Shown here one piece after another: positions 22,591 through 31,999 of a stretch of DNA of 42,218 nucleotides. Location: positions 1 through 42,218 of IMG/VR virus record IMGVR_UViG_3300032304_002675. One strand, 5' to 3'. The stretch is from a virus. Every line of letters starts with the position of its first letter. Position 1 is the first letter of the stretch. A model generated the notes under the pieces. It made no database searches, was not told the origin of the DNA, and saw nothing but the letters and a program-made list of their open reading frames with translations. The position numbers were made by a program, and so were the translations under genes.

Positions 22591-22626
22591 GTCCTACTCC
22601 CTCCTTTTTTTGGTCGAATTAATCGC

Positions 22627-23157
22627 ATGGTATTTGTACCCCCCAGAGCAGACATATTACAACAATTTTTTAGTCCTGTTGGCGCAGATGCTTTGTCTAG
22701 TCCCGATCAAAGAATGTCGCAAAAATTCGGCATTCGCAGAGGAAGTCTCGTAAGTTTCAACTACGCATTCTGGAGGAATGATCCTTATCCTCTTGTGATT
22801 GTCGTAGATAATGAACTTTCTGGAGATAAAATGTCGGGCATAAACCTGCACAGATTGACGTTTTCATCGATCCGAGAACTTATTCAAAGAACATATCAGA
22901 TGGGTTTTTCGTATGGATCCGTCTCTGATAATGTTAGTTTTAGAGGAGCATACAGATCATATAAAAGAACAGGGATAAGACAAGTCAAAGTATTTGATAG
23001 TAAATTTCTTTTGCGCGTCATATCAATGGTTAAATCTTACGACCCGGCAGAAGTTCAAATAATTAGAAGACAAGTTCAAGAACAAATAAGACAACAAATT
23101 AACCCAAAAGCTAATGATATAGCTAATTTAAATCAAACAGATAATACTGGAGAGTAA
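22627..23157 (+). CDS. Conserved-looking phage tail/baseplate-associated protein
   Basis: 176 residues. The pattern GSLVSFNYAFWRNDPYPLVIVVD...MSGINLHRLTF is of the type found in T4-like structural genes (compare 'P-x-P-L-x-L-V...G-x-N-L-H-Y-L'). Residues 135-165 form a helical, Gln/Arg-rich end. Its stop overlaps the tape-measure start by one base (TAATG), supporting a tail role. I cannot name the family with confidence. Confidence 0.5.
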   Translation: MVFVPPRADILQQFFSPVGADALSSPDQRMSQKFGIRRGSLVSFNYAFWRNDPYPLVIVVDNELSGDKMSGINLHRLTFSSIRELIQRTYQMGFSYGSVSDNVSFRGAYRSYKRTGIRQVKVFDSKFLLRVISMVKSYDPAEVQIIRRQVQEQIRQQINPKANDIANLNQTDNTGE

Positions 23158-26100
23158 TGGCAGAGATTCCCGATCCTTTTGGACGGTTAGGAAATTTTTT
23201 AAACGCAGAATTCGAGACGCTATCAAACTCATTAAAATCTGCTGTGGGGGCTGCTGTAAAGTTTGTGTCAGACCAGTCTAAAACTTCTGCTTCTTCGTCT
23301 GCGGATCTCGGCAAGAATTACGACGATCTTCGTAAGGCTCTTCAAGAACTCGGCGATGATATTGAAGATAATTTGAAATCTAATAAAACACTTGTTGATG
23401 AAATAGGGAAATTAGCAGAGAGCGTAGAAAAAAGAAAAGAAGGCTTGGGCAAAGGAACAGTAAAAGACGAATCTTCAAGTATTCAAAGAGAACAGTTGAA
23501 TGTTCTCAACATGATACTTAAAAATCAACAAAAGGCGATTGCGGAAAAGGTCGCAAAGTTTTCACCCGGTGTCGCGGGATCGCCAAAAAAAGGTAAAGCA
23601 TCGCTCGAAAGCATTGGCTTTAAACCAAGAGGAACAGATACGGTTCCTGCCATGCTTTCTCCAGGAGAAATTATAGTCAATAGGCGAGGAGCACAAAGAA
23701 ATAGAGGAGTCTTAGATAGAATAAACAAAGGATATAGACTCGGAGGAGAAGTTAAACCTGTGTATCTGGAGAAGGGAAGTGATCCTGCCGCCGGAAAAGC
23801 AACAGGCGCCACCGTGATAGACGGAGCAGGAAGTGCGAAGGTAACAGTTCAAATTACGGCAGAAAATTTAACTCCTTCTGAGCAAAAGAAATTTGAAAAT
23901 ATAGGCGCACAAATCAGCGCCCATGTAGAAGAAGGCCTTAAAGGAGGAAGTAGACGAGCGGTTGCTGCTTATGCTACGGGCCTTGGCACTGCATTACTTG
24001 GTGGTCAGGCAGATTTTATGCAGACCTTGTTTGGTGGCGGTGTAACCGATGCCGTTAACTTCAGAAAAGAAATGCGTGAAATCGCGTTCCAAACACAAGG
24101 CATAACGGGCGATTTCAGGGAGATGCAGGCAAGTTTCTCCAATCTTGGAACGAACATCGTGAGTGAAACCGGAAAGAGCGTAGATGTTCTTCAACGTGTT
24201 TATATGGCGAATCTTAAAAAAGGATTCAAGGACCAAAAAGCAGGCTTAAAAGTAATGAAGTCTGGTCTATTCCTTTCGACAATGATCGGGTCGGAAGCAG
24301 AGCAAACTGCTAATCTTTTTGGAGATTGGCACCGATCTCTTGGAATGAGTTCGAATGAGATGGAAAAGATGGCTCGAGACATGAGAAGAGTAGCCATAAG
24401 CACAGGTGTGACAGGAGACGACCTACTTGATGCAATGAAATCTTCCGAAGGGATTCTCAAAAACATGAGAAACCAAGGGAACCTTACTTCGGACGCGACA
24501 AAATCGATAGTGACAATGATGGCAGAAGCTAAGAAAACAGGATTCGAAGAAGTCACATCTAAGGTTGTTGGAGCAATGTCAAGTTCTACTTCTATGCACA
24601 ATGCAGACTCGGCAACTCGAGGTTTAATTTATACTGTTGCGAATCAGATGGGAGGCGAAGCAACGAATCAAGTTCAACAAGGAACATTTCTAAATGATAA
24701 ATCTAACCTCGCCGGATTTTCCAAGGGATTAATGGATATGGTTGGGCGGCTTTCAGATGGAGCCGTCCAATCTATTGAAGACTTTGATAAGTTATCTGAC
24801 AAAGAGAGATTTCTTCTTTCGATGCGTCTTAAAAATTATGGTCTTGAGATTGGTGAAGCAAAGTCACTTATTGAACAAACTAAAAAAGCCGGGATGGGGC
24901 TCAAAGAAAACCTTGCAGAACTTGACAAGTTAGGATCGAAAAAATTTGCAACAGAAGAAGAAAAGAAATTAGTAGAAAAACAAAAAGATCAACTTGTCGC
25001 TGGCGCCGCGGCCGATTATCTCTCTGCAATAAGAGAAAAATCTTCGGGAGATGAATCACTTTCAGAAGTAATGAGCAAAATGGCTTCTGATCCCAAGAGT
25101 GCAGCTACAAATAAAGATTTCGCAGGCATGGCAGGGGCCTTGACTCCCGACATAAAGAAAAAGTTTGGCATTAGCGGAACAGAAGAGCAAATGGCTAAAC
25201 AAATGGAAAATTTAAATAATTTAGATAAAGCAAAAGTTAGTGCTCTTGTTCAAAATCAAAGTTTAATGAAGGCTGCCAAGGAACAAGGAAAGCCCGTAAA
25301 GGATTTGACTTCAGAAATCATGGCAATGAGCGACAATGATAGTTTTAATAAAGTCTCAGACGCTATGGGGGCGTATAGCAAAGAACTAGCCGTTGCCGAG
25401 GCGAATGCAGTAGATCCTCAGAAAGAACTTGTTCTCACTTTGAATCAACTCAATGAAACAATAAGGGGATACACATCTTCACTTGTTGGCGGAATAATGG
25501 ATGCGATTGGCGGATTTGGTCTTCTATTGGTGCAAATAGGAATCCAAACTGCCATGTTGGGGGCTTTGTTTGGTCGAGATATTTTCACTATGTTTAGTGG
25601 CATTAGTACGATGTTCAGTGGTGTTGGGAAGCGTTTCGGCTCAATTGGATCTAAGATTGACAATTTTGCTAAAACAATGTCGCCTTCAGATGGAATATTT
25701 AATAAATTTTTCAAAACTTATAGTCAATCAAAAAATCCATCAAGAATGATGGATATAGCAGAATATAGAAAATTTAGAAAACAAGGATTGTCTCCAATTG
25801 ATGCTAAAAAATCGGTAGAAAAAATGGGAGGTTTTTCAAAAGGTAAGGGCGTATTTGGATCGCTATTAGACGCAACAGACGAACTTGGCGACACTTTAAA
25901 AGAAAAAATTGTGAAAGGGGTAGATGATTTTGGAAAGAAGGGAAGCAAGGTTTTTAACAGACTTGGAACACGCATTAACTTGTTTGGAACACAAGTAAAG
26001 GATTCTTTTTCAGGCGCAGTTGGTGCGTTTAAAAACGCAAGAACACCGTCAACGGCATCGAGAATGATGGATATAGCGGAATTTAGAAAGTTCAGAAAAC

Positions 26101-29100
26101 AAGGAATGTCAGCAATCGATGCTAAAAAAGCAGTAGAAAAAATGGGCGGTTTCTCTAAAGGAAAAGGAATATTCTCTTCTCTAAAGGACGCAGGAGATGA
26201 GTTTATCAAAGGCATGACAGGCAAAGCGAATAAAGTTTCTGACCTTTTAGATACCATAGCAAATACAAAAACAGTTAAATCAGTAAAAAGTGCATTAGAG
26301 GTATTTAAAACTGCGCGAAAAGGAACTTTGGGCACAGGAGCATTCGGCAGGTCAGGAGTGGCATCTAAAGGAATATTCTCATCTCTGACGGATGCGGGAG
26401 ATGAGTTCATTAAAGGAATGACAGGCAAAGCAAATAAACTTTCTGGCGTTGTGAGTGCGACCAAGGGAAAATTCGATTTGTTATCTAATTCTTTTAAGAA
26501 AGGAAAGAAAGCCTTCGGTGTCATGAGGTCCGGCAACAAAAACATATTCTCCTCGTTTGCGGTAGGTTTTGATCAGTTCTCCAAAAATCTGACCGGTGGC
26601 ATAAAGCCTTTTGAAAAGATGAGTTCTGTATTCTCATCATTCATCGGAAAAATAAAGAATTTCAAATTGAGCAGTCTGAAATCTTTGCCTGGTATGCTTT
26701 TCAGGGGCGTTAAGACTTTGGTTAGCGGCGGCGTCGGAGGAATATTCAAAGGCATAGGAACTGCTCTAAAGGGTGGAAGTAAACTTGTTTCTGGAGGTTT
26801 GAGAGCAGCTTTGTTGGGCGGAACTATGGGAACCGCTCAGTTAATCTTTAGTGCTATAGACATGGTTTTCGGGGCTGTGACTGGCTTTCAGAACACAGGC
26901 AAGAACTTCGAGGGGGTCATGAAGGCAATGGGCAAGTCAACAAAGGACTTGACATGGGGAATGTACGCTTCATCTACGATTGCGGGAGGTTTAGTTGGCA
27001 TACTCGACGGTCTTACATTTGGAATGTTAAGACTCACAGGCGTTGCTGACTTCTTGGAGCAAACGCTTTCGTTTGTGTTCTATGGATTCTTCAGCGTAAT
27101 AGAAGGATTTATAAGTGGAATAATGGTTGCTGTGGATATGGTTAGACCGGCACTCAAGGGTCTTTATGAGTCTTTCGCTGGGCTTGGTACTGCCTTGCTT
27201 GGTTTATTCAATTCCTTCACATCAATTTTTGGAATGGGAGAGGCAAAGAATGCAAGCGAAGCTTTTGCGACATTGTACAGTATTCTTAAGCCCATAGGTA
27301 AATTATTAGGTATGATTATAGGCGTTCCCTTAGGAGCTGTTTTATGGACTCTTGTCAAAGTGTTGGGGTTAGTTGTTAATTCTATTACATTTACAATCAA
27401 CTTATTTACGACTCTTGTAAACGCCATTGTAGCTCCTTTTAAGTGGCTATTTAATATTCTTGTTGGCAACTCAATTATCCCCGATCTTTGTGTGGCTATA
27501 GTCGGATTCTTTGGAAATATGGCATTAAATGTAGTCAAATCAATTGGAAAGATGGCGTGGAATGTGGTCAAAACAGTTGCTAGTTTGCCTGTAAAAGCAG
27601 TCAAATTTGTTGCTAGTTTGCCAGGAACTGTGTTCAAGGGACTTCAGAATGCATTCTTCAAAGCGCCAAAGAAAGTTTTTGAGAAAATATTTAAGCACAT
27701 AAACACTAAGACTTTAAGATCAGGTCTGGGTGTTATTTCGGAAAAATTTGGCGGCTTCTTCAATTTGTTTAAGAGTAATCTTTCAGGACTAACAAAGTTC
27801 TTTAAGAATAGTTGGTATGATTTCCTAAATGCATCAACAGGGGGTTTGTTTGGAAAACTTGTTGATACAATTAAGAATAGTAAGATGTACAAGGCTGTTA
27901 ATGACTTCCTTATTAAACCCATAATAAACGGTTTATCTTGGATTGGACAGAAGGTAGGAAGTGTTTTCAAGAATGCTTTTGATTGGATAAAGAATAAGGC
28001 TGGGAGCCTGGTGTCTGGAGCCAAGGTCGCTGCTGAGGCGGCTAGTAAAGTTGCACAAAATGTTGCTTCAAAGGTGGCAGAAAAGACAGGCTTAAAAGCA
28101 GCGATGGAGTCTGCTAAAGCAGCAAGGTTCGCAGAGTTTAAGAGACTGAGAGCAACAGGTTTGTCGGCTGAGGCTGCAAAAGCAAAGATGGGTAAAACAG
28201 CAGTAGGTTCTGCTAAAGACCTTGCTTCGAAGGCGACTAATTCAGTAAAGAACTTGGCTAAAGACAGCATGACAAAAGCAGCTGGCGTTGCTTCAAAGGT
28301 AGCGGAAAAGACGGGTGTAAAAGCGGTGATGGAATCGTCTAAAGCAGCAAGATTCGCAGAGTTTAAGAAACTGAGAGCGACAGGTTTGTCGGCCGAGGCT
28401 GCAAAAGCAAAGATGGCTAAGGCTACACCTGTTAAGGACGTCGCCTCAAAAGCAACAAATGCATTAAAAAGCATAGCCAAGGATGGCATGGCAAAAGCAA
28501 CTGGTGTTGCCTCAAAGGTAGCAGAAAAGACAGGCTTAAAAGCAGCGATGGAATCGTCTAAAGCAGCAAGATTCGCAGAGTTTAAGAAACTGAGAGCGAC
28601 AGGTTTGTCTGCTGAAGCTGCAAAAGCAAAGATGGGCTCTCGTACATTTGGTGTCGCAAAAGAACTTGCAAATAAGGGAATGGCGAAGGCTACCGAAATG
28701 GCACCTAAAACTACAGGTTTATTGAAGACCGGAGCTTCTAAAGTAACAGATTTTGCAAAGGGCGTGGTAGGAAAGGGAGGCGTAAAAACAGCAACAGCAG
28801 CTGCTGGTGCTGTCGATGATGCAGCCAAGGCTGCGGGACCTGCTCTGGGCTTCCTTGGAAAAAGTTCAAAATTAATCGGAGGTCTGGCCAAAAAACTTCC
28901 GGTTGTTGGTCCATTATTAGATTTTGGAATAAGAAAAGTTAGTGGAGAAAGTACAGGAAAAGCACTTACTGGAACTGCTGCTGGGGCTGCTGGGGGTCTC
29001 GGCGGGGCTGCATTAGGAGCCACTATAGGTACACTTATATTCCCAGGCGTGGGCACAGCTATAGGAGGTTTGTTAGGCGGCGTGCTAGGTGGAGTTGGTG

Positions 29101-29618
29101 CAGGAATGGCTTCAGACGCAGTTTATGACAAGGTTGTAGGAACACCAGGATCTTCAGCAAACAAAGCTGCCGAAAAAGCCAGTGCGAAAATGGAATCAAA
29201 CACGGCTGCGGTAGCAACTCCAGTTGGACAGCACGCCATACCTGTAGTTCATCCAGAACAAAACGATCAAATAAACAACGTTCAGCCAACACACTTAAAT
29301 GATATTTCAGAAAGCATATTGCGTGATCGTGCAGGGAGTTCTGGTCAGACTGGCAGGTTGCAAAGCGATGAACTATCGAGAATCGAAGAGGCATCCGTAA
29401 GGCAGGTTGAGGAACTCGAACAGATAAAACAGGGAATAACAGAAATGGTGACTCTGTTAAAGCCTAAGGGCGTCAGAGTGGGAGGCACAGATGAAATGGG
29501 AGCGGGAAGAACCAAAGATCCAAGAAGACCATTGCACGCAGCTAAATTTGGGAAAATGAAATATGGCAAGGCTGGCGGTAATGCAAATAGAAGTTTTGTT
29601 AACGACGGAGAGTCATAA
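23157..29618 (+). CDS. Tail tape measure protein
   Basis: 2153 residues, by far the longest gene in the window. Residues about 163-177 hold PAMLSPGEIIVNRRG followed by LDRINKGYRLGG, a signature of phage tape measures. Several hydrophobic helical stretches, at about 775-800, 1215-1240, 1295-1330, 1378-1435 and 1937-1985, fit membrane-interacting segments used in DNA delivery. The rest is Lys/Ala-rich helix. Five copies of a short module (F-x-x-x-R-x-x-G-(L/M)-S-x-x-x-A-K) occur at about 863, 969, 1655, 1730 and 1803. Tape length implies a very long tail (about 0.15 nm per residue, a family rule). GGAG precedes the ATG; the next gene starts at the overlapping TAATG. Confidence 0.9.
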   Translation: MAEIPDPFGRLGNFLNAEFETLSNSLKSAVGAAVKFVSDQSKTSASSSADLGKNYDDLRKALQELGDDIEDNLKSNKTLVDEIGKLAESVEKRKEGLGKGTVKDESSSIQREQLNVLNMILKNQQKAIAEKVAKFSPGVAGSPKKGKASLESIGFKPRGTDTVPAMLSPGEIIVNRRGAQRNRGVLDRINKGYRLGGEVKPVYLEKGSDPAAGKATGATVIDGAGSAKVTVQITAENLTPSEQKKFENIGAQISAHVEEGLKGGSRRAVAAYATGLGTALLGGQADFMQTLFGGGVTDAVNFRKEMREIAFQTQGITGDFREMQASFSNLGTNIVSETGKSVDVLQRVYMANLKKGFKDQKAGLKVMKSGLFLSTMIGSEAEQTANLFGDWHRSLGMSSNEMEKMARDMRRVAISTGVTGDDLLDAMKSSEGILKNMRNQGNLTSDATKSIVTMMAEAKKTGFEEVTSKVVGAMSSSTSMHNADSATRGLIYTVANQMGGEATNQVQQGTFLNDKSNLAGFSKGLMDMVGRLSDGAVQSIEDFDKLSDKERFLLSMRLKNYGLEIGEAKSLIEQTKKAGMGLKENLAELDKLGSKKFATEEEKKLVEKQKDQLVAGAAADYLSAIREKSSGDESLSEVMSKMASDPKSAATNKDFAGMAGALTPDIKKKFGISGTEEQMAKQMENLNNLDKAKVSALVQNQSLMKAAKEQGKPVKDLTSEIMAMSDNDSFNKVSDAMGAYSKELAVAEANAVDPQKELVLTLNQLNETIRGYTSSLVGGIMDAIGGFGLLLVQIGIQTAMLGALFGRDIFTMFSGISTMFSGVGKRFGSIGSKIDNFAKTMSPSDGIFNKFFKTYSQSKNPSRMMDIAEYRKFRKQGLSPIDAKKSVEKMGGFSKGKGVFGSLLDATDELGDTLKEKIVKGVDDFGKKGSKVFNRLGTRINLFGTQVKDSFSGAVGAFKNARTPSTASRMMDIAEFRKFRKQGMSAIDAKKAVEKMGGFSKGKGIFSSLKDAGDEFIKGMTGKANKVSDLLDTIANTKTVKSVKSALEVFKTARKGTLGTGAFGRSGVASKGIFSSLTDAGDEFIKGMTGKANKLSGVVSATKGKFDLLSNSFKKGKKAFGVMRSGNKNIFSSFAVGFDQFSKNLTGGIKPFEKMSSVFSSFIGKIKNFKLSSLKSLPGMLFRGVKTLVSGGVGGIFKGIGTALKGGSKLVSGGLRAALLGGTMGTAQLIFSAIDMVFGAVTGFQNTGKNFEGVMKAMGKSTKDLTWGMYASSTIAGGLVGILDGLTFGMLRLTGVADFLEQTLSFVFYGFFSVIEGFISGIMVAVDMVRPALKGLYESFAGLGTALLGLFNSFTSIFGMGEAKNASEAFATLYSILKPIGKLLGMIIGVPLGAVLWTLVKVLGLVVNSITFTINLFTTLVNAIVAPFKWLFNILVGNSIIPDLCVAIVGFFGNMALNVVKSIGKMAWNVVKTVASLPVKAVKFVASLPGTVFKGLQNAFFKAPKKVFEKIFKHINTKTLRSGLGVISEKFGGFFNLFKSNLSGLTKFFKNSWYDFLNASTGGLFGKLVDTIKNSKMYKAVNDFLIKPIINGLSWIGQKVGSVFKNAFDWIKNKAGSLVSGAKVAAEAASKVAQNVASKVAEKTGLKAAMESAKAARFAEFKRLRATGLSAEAAKAKMGKTAVGSAKDLASKATNSVKNLAKDSMTKAAGVASKVAEKTGVKAVMESSKAARFAEFKKLRATGLSAEAAKAKMAKATPVKDVASKATNALKSIAKDGMAKATGVASKVAEKTGLKAAMESSKAARFAEFKKLRATGLSAEAAKAKMGSRTFGVAKELANKGMAKATEMAPKTTGLLKTGASKVTDFAKGVVGKGGVKTATAAAGAVDDAAKAAGPALGFLGKSSKLIGGLAKKLPVVGPLLDFGIRKVSGESTGKALTGTAAGAAGGLGGAALGATIGTLIFPGVGTAIGGLLGGVLGGVGAGMASDAVYDKVVGTPGSSANKAAEKASAKMESNTAAVATPVGQHAIPVVHPEQNDQINNVQPTHLNDISESILRDRAGSSGQTGRLQSDELSRIEEASVRQVEELEQIKQGITEMVTLLKPKGVRVGGTDEMGAGRTKDPRRPLHAAKFGKMKYGKAGGNANRSFVNDGES
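28062..28640 (+). repeat. Three direct repeats of about 219-225 bases inside the tape measure
   Basis: Copies begin at 28062, 28287 and 28506 with gttgc(t/c)tcaaaggt, spaced 225 and 219 bases (75 and 73 codons). Each encodes VAEKTG...AARFAEFK.LRATGLSAEAAKAKM. The high nucleotide identity suggests recent duplication; copy number changes would alter tail length. Confidence 0.85.
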
Positions 29619-30163
29619 TGCCAGCAGCAACAATTATAGGCGGTTCATTAGTTCCAATTAGAAAATGTTATATAATTATACCAACTGATAACGGTCCTTT
29701 TAGAGTAATAATAAATAATCTTCCTGAAATAACCGATTCGAAGACGGCTTCTTACAATGATGAGACTGTTATTGGTCGAGCCTCTCCTCTAAAAACATAC
29801 TCGCAATCAGACAACAGAACGCTTTCAGTTCAATTGCATATGATTGTTTCGTCTCCGGAAGATGTTAATTATAACTTAGAAGCTCTTAGAGCCATACAAA
29901 GCGCCACCTATCCTCGAGAATCTGCTAACGGAGCTCCATTTGTTCCGCCTCCTATTTGTAGAATTAAATGTGGGAGTCTATTATCTGCTCAAGAAGAATT
30001 GTGTGTTATTTTAAAACAATACTCTGTTAAATTTCCTACAGAAGTGGCTTGGGACGAATCCAATTTTGTACCATTTAAATTTGATATAGATACTAATTGG
30101 GACGTTGTCTACAAGAGTGCCGACTTGCCGGGTCAAAACAGAATATTGAACTTAGGAAAATAA
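29618..30163 (+). CDS. Tail tube/hub-adjacent protein (contractile-system tube-protein-like)
   Basis: 181 residues behind GGAGAG. GPFRVIINNLPEITDSKTASYND, then SPLKTYSQSDNRTLSVQLHMIV fits the N-terminal domain seen in LysM-linked tube proteins of contractile injection systems, here as a separate gene placed right before the LysM-like protein. The C-terminus has VCVILKQYSVKFPTEV. Its place between tape measure and gp53-like gene fits a tail-tip adaptor. Assignment is by pattern and context. Confidence 0.6.
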   Translation: MPAATIIGGSLVPIRKCYIIIPTDNGPFRVIINNLPEITDSKTASYNDETVIGRASPLKTYSQSDNRTLSVQLHMIVSSPEDVNYNLEALRAIQSATYPRESANGAPFVPPPICRIKCGSLLSAQEELCVILKQYSVKFPTEVAWDESNFVPFKFDIDTNWDVVYKSADLPGQNRILNLGK

Positions 30164-30164
30164 A

Positions 30165-30491
30165 ATGGCTAATAAAATAGAGTTTACAGATTTGCAAGCA
30201 AATGATTTTGTAACAAGAGTAAGCAGATATTCCTCTAGCAGAGTAATTTACTATTCTGATGAGAGGATAATAACATTCGAAACCTATAAAAAACAAAAAT
30301 TTTCTCCTTCTCCAAATGATCAAGTGGCAGTAATACCTTCAGGCATGGAATACAGACCAGACCTTGTTTCAAAAGAAAAATATGGAATTCCTGATTTTTG
30401 GTGGAAGATCATGGAGGCGAATAATATTAGTGACATACTAGAATTCAAAGCAGGCAAAACAATAATTTTGCCGGAGAATATTTATGTATAA
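30165..30491 (+). CDS. Baseplate wedge gp53 / LysM-like protein
   Basis: 108 residues. The C-terminal half YRPDLVSKEKYGIPDFWWKIMEANNISD, then LEFKAGKTIILP follows the gp53/LysM-like pattern (Y-R-P-D...Y-G...W-W-x-I...N-x-I...F-x-x-G-x-x-I-x-L-P). gp53-type proteins hold the wedge to the central hub. AGGAAAA precedes the ATG. Shares its end with the start of the hub gene (overlap of eight bases). Confidence 0.75.
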   Translation: MANKIEFTDLQANDFVTRVSRYSSSRVIYYSDERIITFETYKKQKFSPSPNDQVAVIPSGMEYRPDLVSKEKYGIPDFWWKIMEANNISDILEFKAGKTIILPENIYV

Positions 30492-31998
30492 TTGTTTGGC
30501 GGGTTGTGCCGCTGAATATAAATGTGGACCACTTATGTTGCCAGGTCCCGCTGGGCAACAAGCCGAGAGCTTTGCTCCTTGGGTTTGGGTTCAATTTGGA
30601 GAGGGTGCAGGAGAAAATGACAAAATAACAGTTGGCAACGACTCTTACAAAGCCAATCCAAATACGGCCATTATAAAATCTTTTGAAGTTGGATTTATTG
30701 ACACTCCTAAAACGATTATAGAAATAGTAGACGAGGCAGGCGGACGAATGGGAGCTCTTATCGATTCAATAAGAAAGTGTGCCACGTCAGCAGGAGAAGG
30801 AACGAAAATAAAATGTCAGTTTGGATGGGTGTATGCCACATGCGACGGAACAAAACAAGTAATACCTTCTCCATTGTTTAAATCGCAAATTATGCAAACA
30901 GAGGTTAGTTATAGCGAAGGTAAAATAAAATACATGATAACGGGAGAGGCGTTGGTTCCTGTTTTTGAAGGAATGAGAGAAGACAATGTAAAAGGCGAGG
31001 ATGACAAACAAATAACAATCGAAGAAGCAATAAATAATCTTTGTAATTTACCCCCCGCAATCAGAGTAAGATATTGTGAAATCACAAATGATGGAAAATT
31101 AAAAGATGTAAAATTTAAATGGAAAAACTTTAAAGAAGGCGGACCAAAAGGAACATGGCAGGGCGACAATATGAACAGACAATCTGTCATAACAAAATGG
31201 CTCGAGCCTTTTCGACTAGACGACGGATCAGCTTGGGGAAAAGGAATAATTCCTTTTATGAATCCACAAGAATATGATGAATTAATTTTGCTAAAAGATC
31301 CGACACTAAATCCTGAAGAAGCCAAAGAGTGCACAGAAAGAAGTTTAGGGACATTTATTGTTAATGGAGGAAAATGCAGTACAGTTATTGAGTTTACTCC
31401 GACATTCAATTGGATTAAAGGTCAGGCTAACTTCAGTGCGGGTGGCGGAACTTCAGGGGCCGCAAATACCGGAAGCAACTTTCAAGAAGATAAAAAAGTT
31501 AATCAACAAGAAAAAGATCACGGACCCACAGCAGGTCTTCAACAACAGGTAACAATCACACAACAAGCTTGGAATGCATATGGACCAAAAAACGCATATC
31601 AAGAAACTATGAGATCTCAACAGGCGCATTCAAAAGCCCATAGATTAACTGATGTTGCTGTTCAAGAAATAATAGCAGATTTGAAAATTTTAGGTGATCC
31701 TCGTGAGCCATTCTGTTCTATACAAGCGGGAAGAATAGTTTCGATTGTGGCAATAAATCCATTTCACATACAGGGCGGATCTAACAAGGGATGTGGAGAT
31801 TGGCTCGCCATACCGGGTTGCAATCAGATATTAAGTAATAAAGCGTGGCTAGTTGTTGGAGTAAATCACTCTATAAAAGAAGGCTCGTACACTACTACTT
31901 TAAAAGTACAGTTAAATGCTCCTGGACAAGAACAGGGTTCGAAGGAACCTCTCGGTGGGTCCGGAAGCGGAGGAAAAACAGTAAAGAATACTTGCTAA
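30484..31998 (+). CDS. Baseplate hub protein (gp27/gpD-like)
   Basis: 504 residues. The N-terminal domain (APWVWVQFG...IIKSFEVGFIDTP) and the C-terminal AWLVVGVNHSIKEGSYTTTLKVQL match hub proteins, where the last strand-turn-strand closes the ring that seats the spike. A central Gly/Gln/Asn-rich linker (about 320-360) divides the two. It is longer than a minimal hub and is Cys-rich. Lies directly before the spike gene, the usual order in contractile tails. Confidence 0.7.
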   Translation: MYNCLAGCAAEYKCGPLMLPGPAGQQAESFAPWVWVQFGEGAGENDKITVGNDSYKANPNTAIIKSFEVGFIDTPKTIIEIVDEAGGRMGALIDSIRKCATSAGEGTKIKCQFGWVYATCDGTKQVIPSPLFKSQIMQTEVSYSEGKIKYMITGEALVPVFEGMREDNVKGEDDKQITIEEAINNLCNLPPAIRVRYCEITNDGKLKDVKFKWKNFKEGGPKGTWQGDNMNRQSVITKWLEPFRLDDGSAWGKGIIPFMNPQEYDELILLKDPTLNPEEAKECTERSLGTFIVNGGKCSTVIEFTPTFNWIKGQANFSAGGGTSGAANTGSNFQEDKKVNQQEKDHGPTAGLQQQVTITQQAWNAYGPKNAYQETMRSQQAHSKAHRLTDVAVQEIIADLKILGDPREPFCSIQAGRIVSIVAINPFHIQGGSNKGCGDWLAIPGCNQILSNKAWLVVGVNHSIKEGSYTTTLKVQLNAPGQEQGSKEPLGGSGSGGKTVKNTC

Positions 31999-31999
31999 A

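Noticed and set aside
25724-26545. 273-residue minus-strand ORF
   Set aside because: Antisense shadow of the tape measure repeats.
27644-29056. 470-residue minus-strand ORF opposite the tape measure
   Set aside because: Mirror of the Ala/Lys repeats of the tape measure; composition reflects antisense reading and there is no start context.
30909-31409. 166-residue minus-strand ORF within the hub gene
   Set aside because: Shadow of the hub coding frame.
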